Assembly: GCA_964531265.1 (NCBI GenBank) | Contig: CAZHDW010000010.1 | Span: 10,257-74,256 of the forward strand | From: Hominenteromicrobium sp964531265 | GTDB taxonomy: Bacteria; Bacillota; Clostridia; Oscillospirales; Acutalibacteraceae | DNA: 64,000 bases | Direction of reading: 5' to 3' | Part shown: positions 22,943-31,715 of the stretch, one piece after another | How the letters are laid out: the number at the start of each line of letters is the position of its first letter | How positions within the stretch are numbered: position 1 is the first letter of the stretch | Position numbers and translations under genes: made by a program | Notes under the pieces: model-generated | Told to the model about the DNA's origin: nothing | Databases searched by the model: none | What the model saw: only the letters and a program-made list of their open reading frames with translations

Positions 22943-23728
22943 TTAAAAAGTGAAAACTCTGCCGTCCATATTCTCTATCGGGGCAACATCGAGTGTATAG
23001 CCGTCCTCAATCCCCGACATCTGCATTCCGCACAATGCGGTTTGAAGCGCAATATCCGGCGTGTTGTTTTCACGGCTGAGATGAGCGAGCATGAAATGCT
23101 TTGTGCCACTTTCGTACAGGGTGGGAAGAAATTCGGCACAGGCAGTATTCGAAAGATGTCCGACATCGGAAAGTATGCGGCGCTTCAGTGAATACGGATA
23201 CGGCCCGGTGCGCAGCATACCGATATCATGGTTGGACTCAAGCACGGCCATGTCGACGCCGAGAAGATGACTCTCTATCTCATGGGTAAGATACCCGATA
23301 TCCGTGGCAATGGTTATCAGCCTATCGTCCGCCGTACGAATGCGGTAACCGAGGCTCTCAGCACAGTCATGCGGAGTTCTAAAGGCATCGATCCGCATAT
23401 CTCCAAGCTGCAATGTGTCATCTATCACATATGCAGGGAACGAACCGTTCAGCACACCCATTGACTCCAGTGCCGAAAGAGTTCCGGCCGAAGCAAAAAC
23501 GGGTATATTATATCTGCTTGCAAAAACACGAAGCCCGCTGACATGATCCGTGTGCTCGTGCGTTATAAGAATGCCGCTGACAGCCAACGGGTCAAACCCA
23601 CAGCGCTTCAGGATATTCGTTGTCTGCTTTGCACTGCGTCCTATATCCACAAGTATTCCGGCTGTTTTATCGCCTATAAAGTAGCTGTTGCCCGTGCTTC
23701 CGCTGTAAAGGGCGCAAAGCTCTGCCAT
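22943..23728 (-). CDS. walJ: Metallo-beta-lactamase fold hydrolase, YycJ/WalJ type
   Basis: 261-residue MBL-fold protein linked in Firmicutes to the WalKR cell-wall signalling locus and proposed to have 5'-exonuclease activity. It shows YSGSTGNSYF near residue 8, metal ligands in THEHTDHVSG (about 56-65), and the later ligand blocks DIGYLTHE and ESNHD, with the final His in MLAHLSRENN. Here no walRK genes are near; instead it lies between murA and rlmH. RBS AGAGGAGAA precedes the ATG. A terminator separates it from murA, so its expression may depend on read-through. Confidence 0.9.
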   Translation of the reverse strand: MAELCALYSGSTGNSYFIGDKTAGILVDIGRSAKQTTNILKRCGFDPLAVSGILITHEHTDHVSGLRVFASRYNIPVFASAGTLSALESMGVLNGSFPAYVIDDTLQLGDMRIDAFRTPHDCAESLGYRIRTADDRLITIATDIGYLTHEIESHLLGVDMAVLESNHDIGMLRTGPYPYSLKRRILSDVGHLSNTACAEFLPTLYESGTKHFMLAHLSRENNTPDIALQTALCGMQMSGIEDGYTLDVAPIENMDGRVFTF

Positions 23729-23747
23729 TTGCTGATTCTCCTCTGCT

Positions 23748-23780
23748 TAAAAAATCGCCCCGACAAATATTGTCAGGGCG
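23748..23780 (-). terminator. Intrinsic terminator after murA
   Basis: Minus strand: CGCCCTGACAA pairs with TTGTCGGGGCG (one mismatch), followed by ATTTTTT. It lies 20 bases before the walJ start. Confidence 0.8.
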
Positions 23781-23787
23781 AAAGAAA

Positions 23788-25074
23788 TCATCCGATTTTT
23801 GCGTTATCGTCGGAAGAAGGATCCTGGGACAGGTACATATCCGCACCGAGACCCACAAACTTTTCTACGATATCCTCGTAGCCGCGCTGAATATGCTCTA
23901 TCTCCTCTATTCTTGTCACGCCTTTGGCGGCAAGACCTGCGATTATCATCGCGGCACCGGCTCTGAGGTCGACCGCACGCACAGATGCGCCTATCAGGTG
24001 ATCCACACCCTCGATTATCGCATTTTTGCCCTCTACGGTGATCTGAGCGCCCATGCGCTTCAGTTCCTCCACATAGCGGAAACGGTTCTCCCACACACTC
24101 TCATTGAGTATGCTGGTTCCCTGCGCAAGTGAGAGCAGTGCAGCTATCTGGGGCTGCATATCAGTCGGGAAGCCCGGATGCGGCAGTGTCTTTACATTGC
24201 ATCTGTAGAGCAGCCCGTCACGACGTACGCGAACCGCGTCGTCATATTCAATTACCGTTACGCCCATTTCCATAAGCTTTGCAGTTATGGATTCAAGGTG
24301 CTTCGGTGTAACGTTCTTAAGAAGTATGTCTCCGCCCGTGGCAGCGGCAGCCACCATGAACGTACCGGCCTCTATCTGGTCGGGAATAATGGAATATGTT
24401 ATGCCCTTAAGGTGTTCAACACCGCGGATTTTGATAATGCTCGTACCGGCTCCGGTGATATTTGCACCCATGGCATTGAGGAAGTTTGCAAGGTCGACTA
24501 TATGGGGCTCTCTGGCGGCATTCTCGATAACTGTCAAGCCTTTTGCTTTTACAGCTGCAAGAATTATATTCATAGTAGCGCCTACGGATGCGAAATCAAG
24601 GTAAATATGCGCACCGTGCAGAGTCTTTGCAGAGACCTCTATCATGCCGTCATTGAGGCTGTAGCTACAGCCGAGAGCCTTAAAGCCCTTTATGTGAAGG
24701 TCAATGGGACGAACACCGAAATCGCAGCCACCGGGCAGCGGAACAACAGCATGGGAATAACGTGCAAGCAGCGCACCGATATTATAATAGGAGCCGCGCA
24801 TCTTTCTGCCAAGCTCACTCGGAACAACATTGGTATCAATTGTCGTCGGGTCTATCTCAACAGTATTTCTGTTAACCCAGCGAACCTTTGCACCCATCTC
24901 TGTCAGAATGCGGGCACTGAGTCTGACATCGGAGATATTGGGCACATTTTCAAGGCGGCACGGTGACTCTGCAATAAGCACAGCCGGAATTATCGCGACT
25001 GCCGCATTCTTTGCACCGCTTATTGTAACCTCGCCCGTAAGACGATTTCCACCTTTAATTATATATTTATTCAC
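23788..25074 (-). CDS. murA: UDP-N-acetylglucosamine 1-carboxyvinyltransferase
   Basis: First committed step of peptidoglycan synthesis: adds enolpyruvate from PEP to UDP-GlcNAc. The 428-residue protein carries Lys22-Asn23 (SGAKNAAVAI) and the active-site loop PGGCDFGVRPIDLH with Cys117, so it should be sensitive to fosfomycin. Length is normal. The start is GTG (25074), with AAGGAAAG about 9 bases upstream; no ATG fits. Transcribed from a consensus promoter (25315-25343) with a long leader of about 235 bases. Confidence 0.97.
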   Translation of the reverse strand: MNKYIIKGGNRLTGEVTISGAKNAAVAIIPAVLIAESPCRLENVPNISDVRLSARILTEMGAKVRWVNRNTVEIDPTTIDTNVVPSELGRKMRGSYYNIGALLARYSHAVVPLPGGCDFGVRPIDLHIKGFKALGCSYSLNDGMIEVSAKTLHGAHIYLDFASVGATMNIILAAVKAKGLTVIENAAREPHIVDLANFLNAMGANITGAGTSIIKIRGVEHLKGITYSIIPDQIEAGTFMVAAAATGGDILLKNVTPKHLESITAKLMEMGVTVIEYDDAVRVRRDGLLYRCNVKTLPHPGFPTDMQPQIAALLSLAQGTSILNESVWENRFRYVEELKRMGAQITVEGKNAIIEGVDHLIGASVRAVDLRAGAAMIIAGLAAKGVTRIEEIEHIQRGYEDIVEKFVGLGADMYLSQDPSSDDNAKIG

Positions 25075-25382
25075 TAACTACTTTCCTTTCCGCTATTTGC
25101 GGCAACGCACCATCTGCCAACCAGATTATCGATCAATCGAAATCGTTTACCGCAGACCTGAACCGAATTTCCAGGTCAGAACCGTATAATAACAGCAATT
25201 AAGTATCGCATAACAGCCAAAAACGCGGAACAGGCCCACCACCGAAAAAAACGGCGGATCCTTCCGCTTGTATTTAAAATTCTGTTAACCGTATATATAG
25301 TATTAGCCGTAGTAATGATAATACACGGCGGCAAAAAAGTCAAGTTTTTCAAAGAAATTCCATGAAACTTACAAGGCTTATG
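25075..25382 (-). other. Intergenic region upstream of murA: promoter and long untranslated leader
   Basis: The murA transcript should start near 25308, leaving about 235 bases of leader. It contains a small GCGGA/TCCGC-type hairpin and a CTGACCTGGAAATTCGGTTCAGGTC dyad-like stretch, but no reading frame with a ribosome binding site and no riboswitch core I recognise. The frame at 25176-25418 begins upstream of the promoter and is not supported as a gene. Confidence 0.5.
25315..25343 (-). promoter_or_regulatory. Promoter for murA
   Basis: Minus strand TTGACT (25338-25343), 17-base spacer, TATCAT (25315-25320). Confidence 0.75.
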
Positions 25383-25423
25383 TAAACAAAAAGAGTGTGT
25401 ATTATGAATAATACACACTCTTT
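25383..25423 (-). terminator. Intrinsic terminator of the der-plsY operon
   Basis: Long AT-rich palindrome AAAGAGTGTGTATTAT with its complement, central GA, then TTTTTG on the minus strand, starting 8 bases after the plsY stop. Confidence 0.9.
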
Positions 25424-25430
25424 ATACGAA

Positions 25431-26123
25431 TCATTTCTTGCCAAAGGACATGGGCTTTTCCTCGCCCCGGATTATTCTCTTTATATTCGACTTGTGCTTG
25501 ATAATGACCACAAGTCCGCAGAGGAACGCCACACAGGTCGCCATTATCACGTGGTTGGAGCCATACAGTCCCGAGCGGTAATCCGCGAAAAACGATATGC
25601 AGAATGCCGCTATCGGATATGTGACCGCCGCAACTATAGAGGACAGTGAAACCATTTTCTTCCAAATCAGTGTAGAAAAGAATGCTATGCAGCATATGAC
25701 GAATACTCTCCAGTCGAGCATACACATCATAGCAGCCGCAGTAACAACGCCCTTGCCGCCGCGGAATCCGAAATACAGTGGATACATATGACCGATTATG
25801 CACATAAAGCCGGAGGCATACATGCCCAAACGCGCAGCGCTCGGCTCCATACCGTGTCTGCCGACAAAATACAGCAAAATATAGTAGCCGATAATAACGC
25901 TGACAGCGCACTTGAGAAAGTCGCAGAGGAATGTCAAAAGAGAAGCCTTCTTACCGGCCACTCGCATAACATTTGTAGCTCCCGCATTTCCGCTGCCGTG
26001 GCTTCTGACATCTTCCTTGGTAAACAGTTTTGTAAGGATTATTGCAAAGCTGATGCTGCCCAGAAGATAGCCGACGATAGCTGCCAGTATGAGCGGCAGG
26101 ATCAGATTAGTGATATCTCTCAT
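25431..26123 (-). CDS. plsY: Acyl-phosphate:glycerol-3-phosphate acyltransferase
   Basis: Membrane enzyme making lysophosphatidate from acyl phosphate and glycerol 3-phosphate. The 230-residue protein has five to six hydrophobic helices and the PlsY motifs GSISFA (about 22-27), SHGSGNAGATN (about 41-51) and GHMYPLYFGFRGGKGV (about 110-125). It is about 20-30 residues longer than usual because of a Lys-rich C-terminal tail. Its ATG overlaps the der stop codon by one base (TGATG), so translation is coupled. It is the last gene of its operon. Confidence 0.94.
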   Translation of the reverse strand: MRDITNLILPLILAAIVGYLLGSISFAIILTKLFTKEDVRSHGSGNAGATNVMRVAGKKASLLTFLCDFLKCAVSVIIGYYILLYFVGRHGMEPSAARLGMYASGFMCIIGHMYPLYFGFRGGKGVVTAAAMMCMLDWRVFVICCIAFFSTLIWKKMVSLSSIVAAVTYPIAAFCISFFADYRSGLYGSNHVIMATCVAFLCGLVVIIKHKSNIKRIIRGEEKPMSFGKK

Positions 26124-27454
26124 CAGTTGCCGTCCTTTTCTCCGCGCTCACGCACGATAACCCTTACAGGTGTTCCCTCAAGACCGAATATCTCGCGGAT
26201 CCTGTTTTCAAGATATCTCTGATAGGAGAAGTGGAACAGCTCCTTGGAGTTTACGAAAAATACGAATGTAGGCGGCTTTGTGGAAGCCTGAGTCATATAG
26301 TATATCTTGAGACGCTTGCCCTTATCCGTCGGCGGCTGCACACGTGCCGTAGCCTGCGCCAGGATATCATTCAGTGTACCCGTTGTAATACGCATTGCGT
26401 TGCTTGAGGCCACCTGACGTATCATCTCGAAAAGGCGATCCAAACGCTGGCCGGTCTTAGCGGAGATGAACACTATTGGAGCATAGGACATAAAGGAGAA
26501 ATCCTTTTCGAGCTTTGCGCGGTACTCCTGCATTGTCTTGTCGTCCTTTTCAATGGCATCCCATTTATTGACGGCAATGATGCAGCCCTTGCCGGCCTCA
26601 TGTGCGATACCGGCAACCTTGGAATCCTGCTCTGTAAAGCCCACTGTGGCATCTATCAGAATAACGCAGACATCCGCACGGTCAACGGCCATTTCCGCAC
26701 GCAGATTGCTGAAATGCTCGATAGCATCCTCAACCTTGCTCTTGCGGCGCAGTCCTGCCGTATCTATAAAGGTGAATGTACCGTGAACGTTCTCTATGGT
26801 AGTATCCACAGCATCACGTGTTGTGCCTGCAATGTCGGAAACTATGCAACGGTTCTCACCCGAAACACGGTTGACCAGGGAGGATTTACCGACATTCGGC
26901 TTGCCGATAACGGCAACCTTGATGATATCGCTCTCTTCCTCTTCCTCAGTCTCCTCCGGGAAATACTCCATAACCGCATCCAGCAGGTCGCCGGTGCCAT
27001 GTCCGTGGACGGAGGATACCTGCACGGGATCGCCCAGTCCGAGATTGTAGAACTCATAGAAATCCGCCGGGGGATCGCCCACCATGTCACATTTGTTGAC
27101 ACATACTACCACCGGAACATTGCTGCGCTGAAGCATCTGCGCAATGTTGAGATCCGTTGCTACCATGCCCGTACGCACATCCGTAACAAAGATTATTACA
27201 TCAGCAGAGTCTATTGCTATCTGTGCCTGCTCACGCATCTGTGACAGGATGATATCCTTGGATTCCGGCTCAATGCCGCCGGTATCAACAAGCGAAAATT
27301 TTCTGTTTTTCCACTCGCACTCTCCGAAAATTCGGTCACGGGTAACACCCGGAACATCCTCGACAATGGAAAGGCGCTGGCCGATCAGCTTGTTAAAAAG
27401 AGTGGACTTGCCGACATTAGGTCTGCCGACTATTGCCACGATCGGTCTTGACAT
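26123..27454 (-). CDS. der: Ribosome-associated GTPase Der (EngA)
   Basis: Essential GTPase of 50S subunit assembly with two tandem G domains and a KH-like C-terminal domain. The 443-residue protein has P-loops GRPNVGKST at about 9-17 and GKPNVGKSS at about 187-195, NKCD near 120 and NKWD near 300 as guanine-specificity motifs, and a basic KH-like end. The ATG at 27454 follows AAAGGAGGAAAAGGA; an upstream in-frame start overlaps the DUF512 gene without an RBS. The DUF512-der-plsY order is common in clostridia. Confidence 0.97.
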   Translation of the reverse strand: MSRPIVAIVGRPNVGKSTLFNKLIGQRLSIVEDVPGVTRDRIFGECEWKNRKFSLVDTGGIEPESKDIILSQMREQAQIAIDSADVIIFVTDVRTGMVATDLNIAQMLQRSNVPVVVCVNKCDMVGDPPADFYEFYNLGLGDPVQVSSVHGHGTGDLLDAVMEYFPEETEEEEESDIIKVAVIGKPNVGKSSLVNRVSGENRCIVSDIAGTTRDAVDTTIENVHGTFTFIDTAGLRRKSKVEDAIEHFSNLRAEMAVDRADVCVILIDATVGFTEQDSKVAGIAHEAGKGCIIAVNKWDAIEKDDKTMQEYRAKLEKDFSFMSYAPIVFISAKTGQRLDRLFEMIRQVASSNAMRITTGTLNDILAQATARVQPPTDKGKRLKIYYMTQASTKPPTFVFFVNSKELFHFSYQRYLENRIREIFGLEGTPVRVIVRERGEKDGN

Positions 27455-27467
27455 TCCTTTTCCTCCT

Positions 27468-28793
27468 TTACTCTTTGTCAGACGGCGACAAGCCGAGCAT
27501 ATCGCAAAGCTGTCCTGCCGCATCCTTCTTCATTCTTCTTATCGGCACACCGAGCTTTTCGCTCATTTCGCCGACTGTCATATCATCTAAGAAAATATCC
27601 TCATCCGCCATGAGCATGGCTGTGGGAATGAGAACCTCATCACCGAGGCTTTCCTCCTGAGAAAGCCTGCGAAGAACATCCTGTCCCGTAAGCAGACCGG
27701 TAACATCGACCGTGCCACCGAAAAACTCATTTTTAACCGGAACAAGGTTCACTTCAACTCCGGGGAATTTTTCCCTGAGTGCATCAAAGACTCTATCAAG
27801 GAATTCAAACGCCGCCATACCCGTGGGGCTGGTGATGCGTCTGTGTATATCCGAGCTCTCGATATCCTCAAGGGCCCACATGAACTCCTCTTCAAAGTCT
27901 CTCAGCATTCCGACACCGTTTTCTATCTGTGGGAAATCCTCGTAGAATTCATACGGCGGAAGCTCTTTTTTTGCTATCAGATAGAACTCATCACTCGGGA
28001 ATACGGTTCTTGAGCCGCGTGCCTCGAGGAATTTATCGCCCCAGCGCTCCAATATCTCTATAGCGGCACTTGCCGTTTCGCTTGTAAACGGCTGCAACGG
28101 ATAAAGTCCTTCCCTGTAGCGTGTAAGGCCGACGGGAACACATGCAACGCTTTGCAGGCATTCTCCGAGCGAGAACAGCTCTGACAACGTGTATTCAAGC
28201 TCCTTGCCGTCGTTCAGACCGGGGCAAAGAACTATCTGGCAATTGAGCATAATATTATTCTCTGCCAGACGGCGCAGATGCCTGAGGGCATCACCAGCAA
28301 AACGATTGTGCATCATTTCGCAGCGCAGCGTGGGATTCATCGTATGCACCGAAATATTGATCGGGCTGATATGCATCTGGATGATGCGGTCTATCTCCCT
28401 GTCGTTGACATTTGTAAGGGTTATATAGTTACCGAACAAAAAGGAGAGTCGTGCATCATCATCCTTGAAATACAATGTTTCACGCATTCCCTTCGGAAGC
28501 TGATCTATAAAGCAGAACACGCATTTATTATAGCACGAACGCTGCTTATCCATAAGGTAGGTCTCAAATTCGAGGCCCAGCGAGCCATATTGCGACTTCA
28601 AAATATGCTCTTCGATTTCAGTGCCGTCCGGCTTTCTAAAGACCACCGTTACATGTGTGTTGGTCTCAAAAAAGCGAAAGTCAAGGACGTCGGTGATATC
28701 ATGTCCGTTTATCGAGACGAGTGTATCGCCCTTTTCCATTCCGGCACGCTGAGCAAGACTGCCCTGCTGTACGCCGAATATCTCAACTGACAT
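27468..28793 (-). CDS. DUF512 family radical SAM protein with N-terminal PDZ-like domain
   Basis: Widely conserved clostridial protein whose reaction is unknown. The 441 residues contain a PDZ-like part (about 1-60, with GVQQGSLAQRAGMEKGD), the radical SAM cluster motif CYNKCVFC near residue 78 followed by the family hallmark FIDQLPKGMRETLYFKDDD, a partial TIM-barrel region, and the DUF512 C-terminal part (VNLVPVKNEFFGGTVDVTGLL). The ATG at 28793 has AAAGGAGG upstream; a GTG nine codons earlier has no RBS. It lies upstream of der by 13 bases, and a link to ribosome biogenesis has been suspected only from that neighbourhood. Confidence 0.9.
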   Translation of the reverse strand: MSVEIFGVQQGSLAQRAGMEKGDTLVSINGHDITDVLDFRFFETNTHVTVVFRKPDGTEIEEHILKSQYGSLGLEFETYLMDKQRSCYNKCVFCFIDQLPKGMRETLYFKDDDARLSFLFGNYITLTNVNDREIDRIIQMHISPINISVHTMNPTLRCEMMHNRFAGDALRHLRRLAENNIMLNCQIVLCPGLNDGKELEYTLSELFSLGECLQSVACVPVGLTRYREGLYPLQPFTSETASAAIEILERWGDKFLEARGSRTVFPSDEFYLIAKKELPPYEFYEDFPQIENGVGMLRDFEEEFMWALEDIESSDIHRRITSPTGMAAFEFLDRVFDALREKFPGVEVNLVPVKNEFFGGTVDVTGLLTGQDVLRRLSQEESLGDEVLIPTAMLMADEDIFLDDMTVGEMSEKLGVPIRRMKKDAAGQLCDMLGLSPSDKE

Positions 28794-28831
28794 ATTTTGT
28801 TCTGCCTCCTTTCTGTCCACAAATTTGTTAA

Positions 28832-28873
28832 TAATAAAACAATAGAGAAGGAGCTGAATATGCCCCTTCTCTA
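28832..28873 (-). terminator. Terminator after rpmF
   Basis: Minus strand TAGAGAAGG...CCTTCTCTA stem (28843-28873) followed by TTGTTTTATT; the T-run is interrupted, so partial read-through into the DUF512-der-plsY genes is likely. Confidence 0.65.
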
Positions 28874-28901
28874 CATTTGCGCAAATACTGTCGGAAGACG
28901 A

Positions 28902-29081
28902 TTAAGCCTTCTTAACAACTTCTCTGCCATTGTAGTAACCGCAGTTACCGCAAACCCTGTGAGGTGTCTTATACTCTCCGCACTGCGGGCATTTCATAAG
29001 GGCAGGAGCGTCAAGCTTCCAAACGTTGGAACGTCTCTTATTCTGTCTTGCACTGGACACTTTTCTCTTGGGTACCGCCAT
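28902..29081 (-). CDS. rpmF: Ribosomal protein bL32
   Basis: 59-residue large-subunit protein: start MAVPKRKVSSARQNKRR, then a zinc ribbon with CPQC and CGNC pairs and the ending REVVKKA. The zinc-binding cysteines are all present, so it is the C+ form; a zinc-independent paralogue would be expected elsewhere only if the strain has a zinc-starvation response. ATG at 29081 with GGAGGTGC upstream. Forms the usual DUF177-rpmF pair; plsX, often next, is not here. Confidence 0.97.
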   Translation of the reverse strand: MAVPKRKVSSARQNKRRSNVWKLDAPALMKCPQCGEYKTPHRVCGNCGYYNGREVVKKA

Positions 29082-29125
29082 CGTCAGCACCTCCTTATAG
29101 TAAAGTAAAACTTGATGATCTGGAA

Positions 29126-29623
29126 TCAATTCAGCAGCTGTCGCAGAGCCTCCAGACGAGGATCTGTATGCTGCTTTTCGCAGGCACACTCGCCTTCGTT
29201 GAGGTTTTTACCGCAGGTGGGACAAAGCCCCTTGCAATCCTCACTGCAGACGTACTTCGGCGGGGTAAGAAGAATAACGTCGGAATAAACGAGCTCATCA
29301 AGATCGAGTGTTTCACCCTCGACCACGATATAATCGTCAAAATCCTCTTCATCATTCAGCTTATTCACCAACACGTGAGAAATGCTGTGAGATAGCTCTT
29401 TTCTGGTTTCCGCCAGACATCTGTTGCACGGTCTTGAAAACGTATACGAAACTTCAACATTCAGCTCAGCGCTGGATGCAAAAGCCTTGATATCGCCCAC
29501 GACATGCACCGGGGAGACAAACGGCTTAACGCCATCTATTTCCACATCGGAGAGATCGATAGAATAATCTATCTTCTGCTCAATATTCTCGCCAGAGAAA
29601 TATTTTTTCAAATCGATAAGCAT
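29126..29623 (-). CDS. yceD: DUF177 (YceD) family protein
   Basis: 165-residue protein of the YceD family, linked in plants and bacteria to 23S rRNA accumulation and almost always encoded before rpmF, as here (44-base gap). It has the family's FSRPCNRCLAETRKEL region with a CxxC and a C-terminal zinc-ribbon-like cluster CSEDCKGLCPTCGKNLNEGEC with the ending DPRLEALRQLL. The ATG at 29623 has GAGGA upstream. First gene of a transcript with a near-perfect promoter. Confidence 0.93.
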   Translation of the reverse strand: MLIDLKKYFSGENIEQKIDYSIDLSDVEIDGVKPFVSPVHVVGDIKAFASSAELNVEVSYTFSRPCNRCLAETRKELSHSISHVLVNKLNDEEDFDDYIVVEGETLDLDELVYSDVILLTPPKYVCSEDCKGLCPTCGKNLNEGECACEKQHTDPRLEALRQLLN

Positions 29624-29648
29624 AGTTATCCTCATACCGTACTGATAT

Positions 29649-29677
29649 ATTATAAAGACCAGACGGATTTTTGTCAA
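29649..29677 (-). promoter_or_regulatory. Promoter for DUF177-rpmF
   Basis: Exact consensus TTGACA (29672-29677), 17-base spacer, TATAAT (29649-29654), start about 20 bases before the gene; expected to be very strong, in keeping with a ribosomal protein operon. Confidence 0.92.
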
Positions 29678-29712
29678 GAAAAATTTGAAAATTCCGGGAT
29701 AAATCCTACCGA

Positions 29713-29750
29713 AAAAAGGCGTTCGGCGGTTTTTATCCGCCGAAGCGCCG
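29713..29750 (-). terminator. Intrinsic terminator of the pgi operon
   Basis: Minus strand GGCG..TCGGCGG / CCGCCGA..GCC stem with an A-rich loop, followed by TTTTTT. T residues on the other side make it partly bidirectional. Confidence 0.85.
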
Positions 29751-29803
29751 TTTTTGCTTCGAAACCGGCAATTTTTATGCCGATGAACAACAAGCAGGTA
29801 GAA

Positions 29804-30217
29804 TTACTTGCTTACAAACTCCATAACGGATTCCGGAAGCTCGCTTGCATCTGCGGAAACCAGCAGATAGATGTTAGCATCGGAAGCATCGCTGAGAGCC
29901 TTGAGCTGCTTTGCGATCGGCTCGATCTCCTCAACACCGTTGCCGGTGATCTTAAGAGTGGAGTCAACAAAGACATCTGTTACATCATAGTTTGCTGCGC
30001 AAATGCCGCTGATGAAGCCGACAAGTGCATCCTTGCCCTCAATGCCATAAGCATCGGAATCGACAAGACGTGCCTTATGTGAGATATCATATGTAAGCTT
30101 AAGACCCTTTTCAATAACAACAACGTTGCCGTTGGAGCTTTCTACTGCTGCGTTAGCAAGTTCGATAAGCTTCTTTGTTTTGCCGGAACCTTTTTTGCCA
30201 ATTAAGAGAGTGATCAT
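29804..30217 (-). CDS. Small P-loop NTPase (annotated PilT-like in some clostridia)
   Basis: 137-residue protein with a Walker A motif GKKGSGKT at residues 7-14 right after the first strand MITLLI, and hydrophobic strands NVVVIE, DVFVDS and IYLLVS as expected for a compact P-loop core. No secretion-ATPase domains are present, so the PilT label used in databases is probably misleading. It follows pgi by 51 bases in the same direction, with its own RBS (GGAGGAC). Function unknown; a small nucleotide-binding regulatory protein is the most I can say. Confidence 0.75.
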   Translation of the reverse strand: MITLLIGKKGSGKTKKLIELANAAVESSNGNVVVIEKGLKLTYDISHKARLVDSDAYGIEGKDALVGFISGICAANYDVTDVFVDSTLKITGNGVEEIEPIAKQLKALSDASDANIYLLVSADASELPESVMEFVSK

Positions 30218-30268
30218 AATGAAGTCCTCCTGTTTATTTTATTCCGCATAAACGGATTTACGCCTGTA

Positions 30269-31609
30269 TCAGTTGGAAAGTCTTGCTTCCAGCTCTGCCT
30301 TTGCATCCTCATAGCCGGGCTTGCCGAGAAGGGCGAACATGTTCTTCTTGTAGCTTTCAACACCGGGCTGATCGAACGGGTTTACTCCGAGCATATAGCC
30401 GGAGATAGCGCATGCCTTCTCAAAGAAGTAGATGATCTGGCCGAGTGTATCCTCTGTGAAGTCCGGTGCTGTGATGACCAGGTTCGGGATATTACCATCG
30501 GTATGAGCAAGAACTGTGCCCTGGAAAGCCTTCTTGTTGATGTAATCCATGCTTCTGCCCTCAAGGAAGTTGAGGCCGTCAACATTTGCCGGATCATTGC
30601 CGATGATGATTTCATACTTCGGCTTCTCAAACTGCATAACTGTCTCAAAGAGACGACGGCGGCCATCCTGAATGTACTGGCCGAGGGAATGCAGGTCTGT
30701 GGAGAAGGTAACGGATGTCGGGAACAGACCCTTGCCGTCCTTGCCCTCGCTCTCGCCGTAAAGCTGCTTCCACCACTCGCTCATCATGTTGAAGCACGGC
30801 TCGTAGCTTACGATGACCTCGCTTGTTCTGCCCTTATTGTAAAGGATGTTTCGAACTGCTGCATACTTGTAGCAATCGTTCTCTTCGATATTCGGATTGT
30901 TGTAGAGCTCCTGTGCCTTTCTTGCGCCAGCCATAAGAGCGTCGATGTCGCAGCCTGCAACTGCTATCGGGAGCAGGCCAACTGCTGTAAGCACGGAGAA
31001 GCGGCCGCCAACGTCATCCGGAACTACGAATGTCTCATAGCCCTCTTCGTCTGCAAGGTGCTTCAGAGTACCCTTTGCTCTGTCGGTTGTGCAGAAGATG
31101 CGCTTTCTTGCCTCTTCCTTGCCGTACTTCTTCTCGAGAATCTCACGGAATACGCGGAAAGCGATAGCCGGCTCTGTGGTTGTACCAGACTTGGAGATCA
31201 TGTTGATGGAAACGTCCCTGCCCTCACAGATGGAGACGAGCTCTGCCAATGCGGAGGAGGAAATGCTGTTTCCTGCAAAGTATATATCGGGTGTATCCTT
31301 CTTAAGTGCGTTGTAATTCTCACTCTTGAGGAACTCGATAGCTGCACGTGCTCCGAGGTAGGAGCCGCCGATACCGATAACGATGAAAACATCGGTATTC
31401 TTCTTGATGCGCTCAGCCGCAGCCTTTATACGTGCAAACTCTTCTTTATCATAATCAGTGGGCAGTGTGACCCAGCCAAGGAAGTCATTGCCCTGGCCCT
31501 GACGGGACTCGAGAAGATCATGTGCGCACTTAACGAGCGGCTGCATCATGCCATACTCATGCTCACGAATCGAATCCTTCAGATAACCGCAATCTAATTT
31601 TAATGCCAT
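30269..31609 (-). CDS. pgi: Glucose-6-phosphate isomerase
   Basis: Glycolytic aldose-ketose isomerase between glucose 6-phosphate and fructose 6-phosphate. The 446-residue protein belongs to the shorter Gram-positive type and shows GIGGSYLGARAAIEFL near residue 79, the phosphate-loop SKSGTTTEPA near 140, DDVGGRFSVLTAVGLLP near 198 and the C-terminal GVNPFDQPGVE with the conserved Gln and Glu, plus Lys in SYKKNM. RBS AGGAGGATATT precedes the ATG, and a promoter lies 63 bases further upstream. Strong codon bias fits high expression. Confidence 0.97.
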   Translation of the reverse strand: MALKLDCGYLKDSIREHEYGMMQPLVKCAHDLLESRQGQGNDFLGWVTLPTDYDKEEFARIKAAAERIKKNTDVFIVIGIGGSYLGARAAIEFLKSENYNALKKDTPDIYFAGNSISSSALAELVSICEGRDVSINMISKSGTTTEPAIAFRVFREILEKKYGKEEARKRIFCTTDRAKGTLKHLADEEGYETFVVPDDVGGRFSVLTAVGLLPIAVAGCDIDALMAGARKAQELYNNPNIEENDCYKYAAVRNILYNKGRTSEVIVSYEPCFNMMSEWWKQLYGESEGKDGKGLFPTSVTFSTDLHSLGQYIQDGRRRLFETVMQFEKPKYEIIIGNDPANVDGLNFLEGRSMDYINKKAFQGTVLAHTDGNIPNLVITAPDFTEDTLGQIIYFFEKACAISGYMLGVNPFDQPGVESYKKNMFALLGKPGYEDAKAELEARLSN

Positions 31610-31671
31610 ATCTTTAATATCCTCCTGCTTTTGGAATCCTACAAAGTAAGCTCATTACTTGTGTTGTTCTT

Positions 31672-31700
31672 ATTCTACAATATCTTGATGAATATTTCAA
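31672..31700 (-). promoter_or_regulatory. Promoter for pgi
   Basis: Minus strand TTGAAA (31695-31700), 17-base spacer, TAGAAT (31672-31677). Confidence 0.7.
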
Positions 31701-31715
31701 GACTTGAATGCCATT

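Noticed and set aside
25176..25418. 80-codon minus-strand frame upstream of murA ending in a hydrophobic stretch
   Set aside because: It starts upstream of the murA promoter and overlaps the plsY terminator; no RBS, and no likely internal start.
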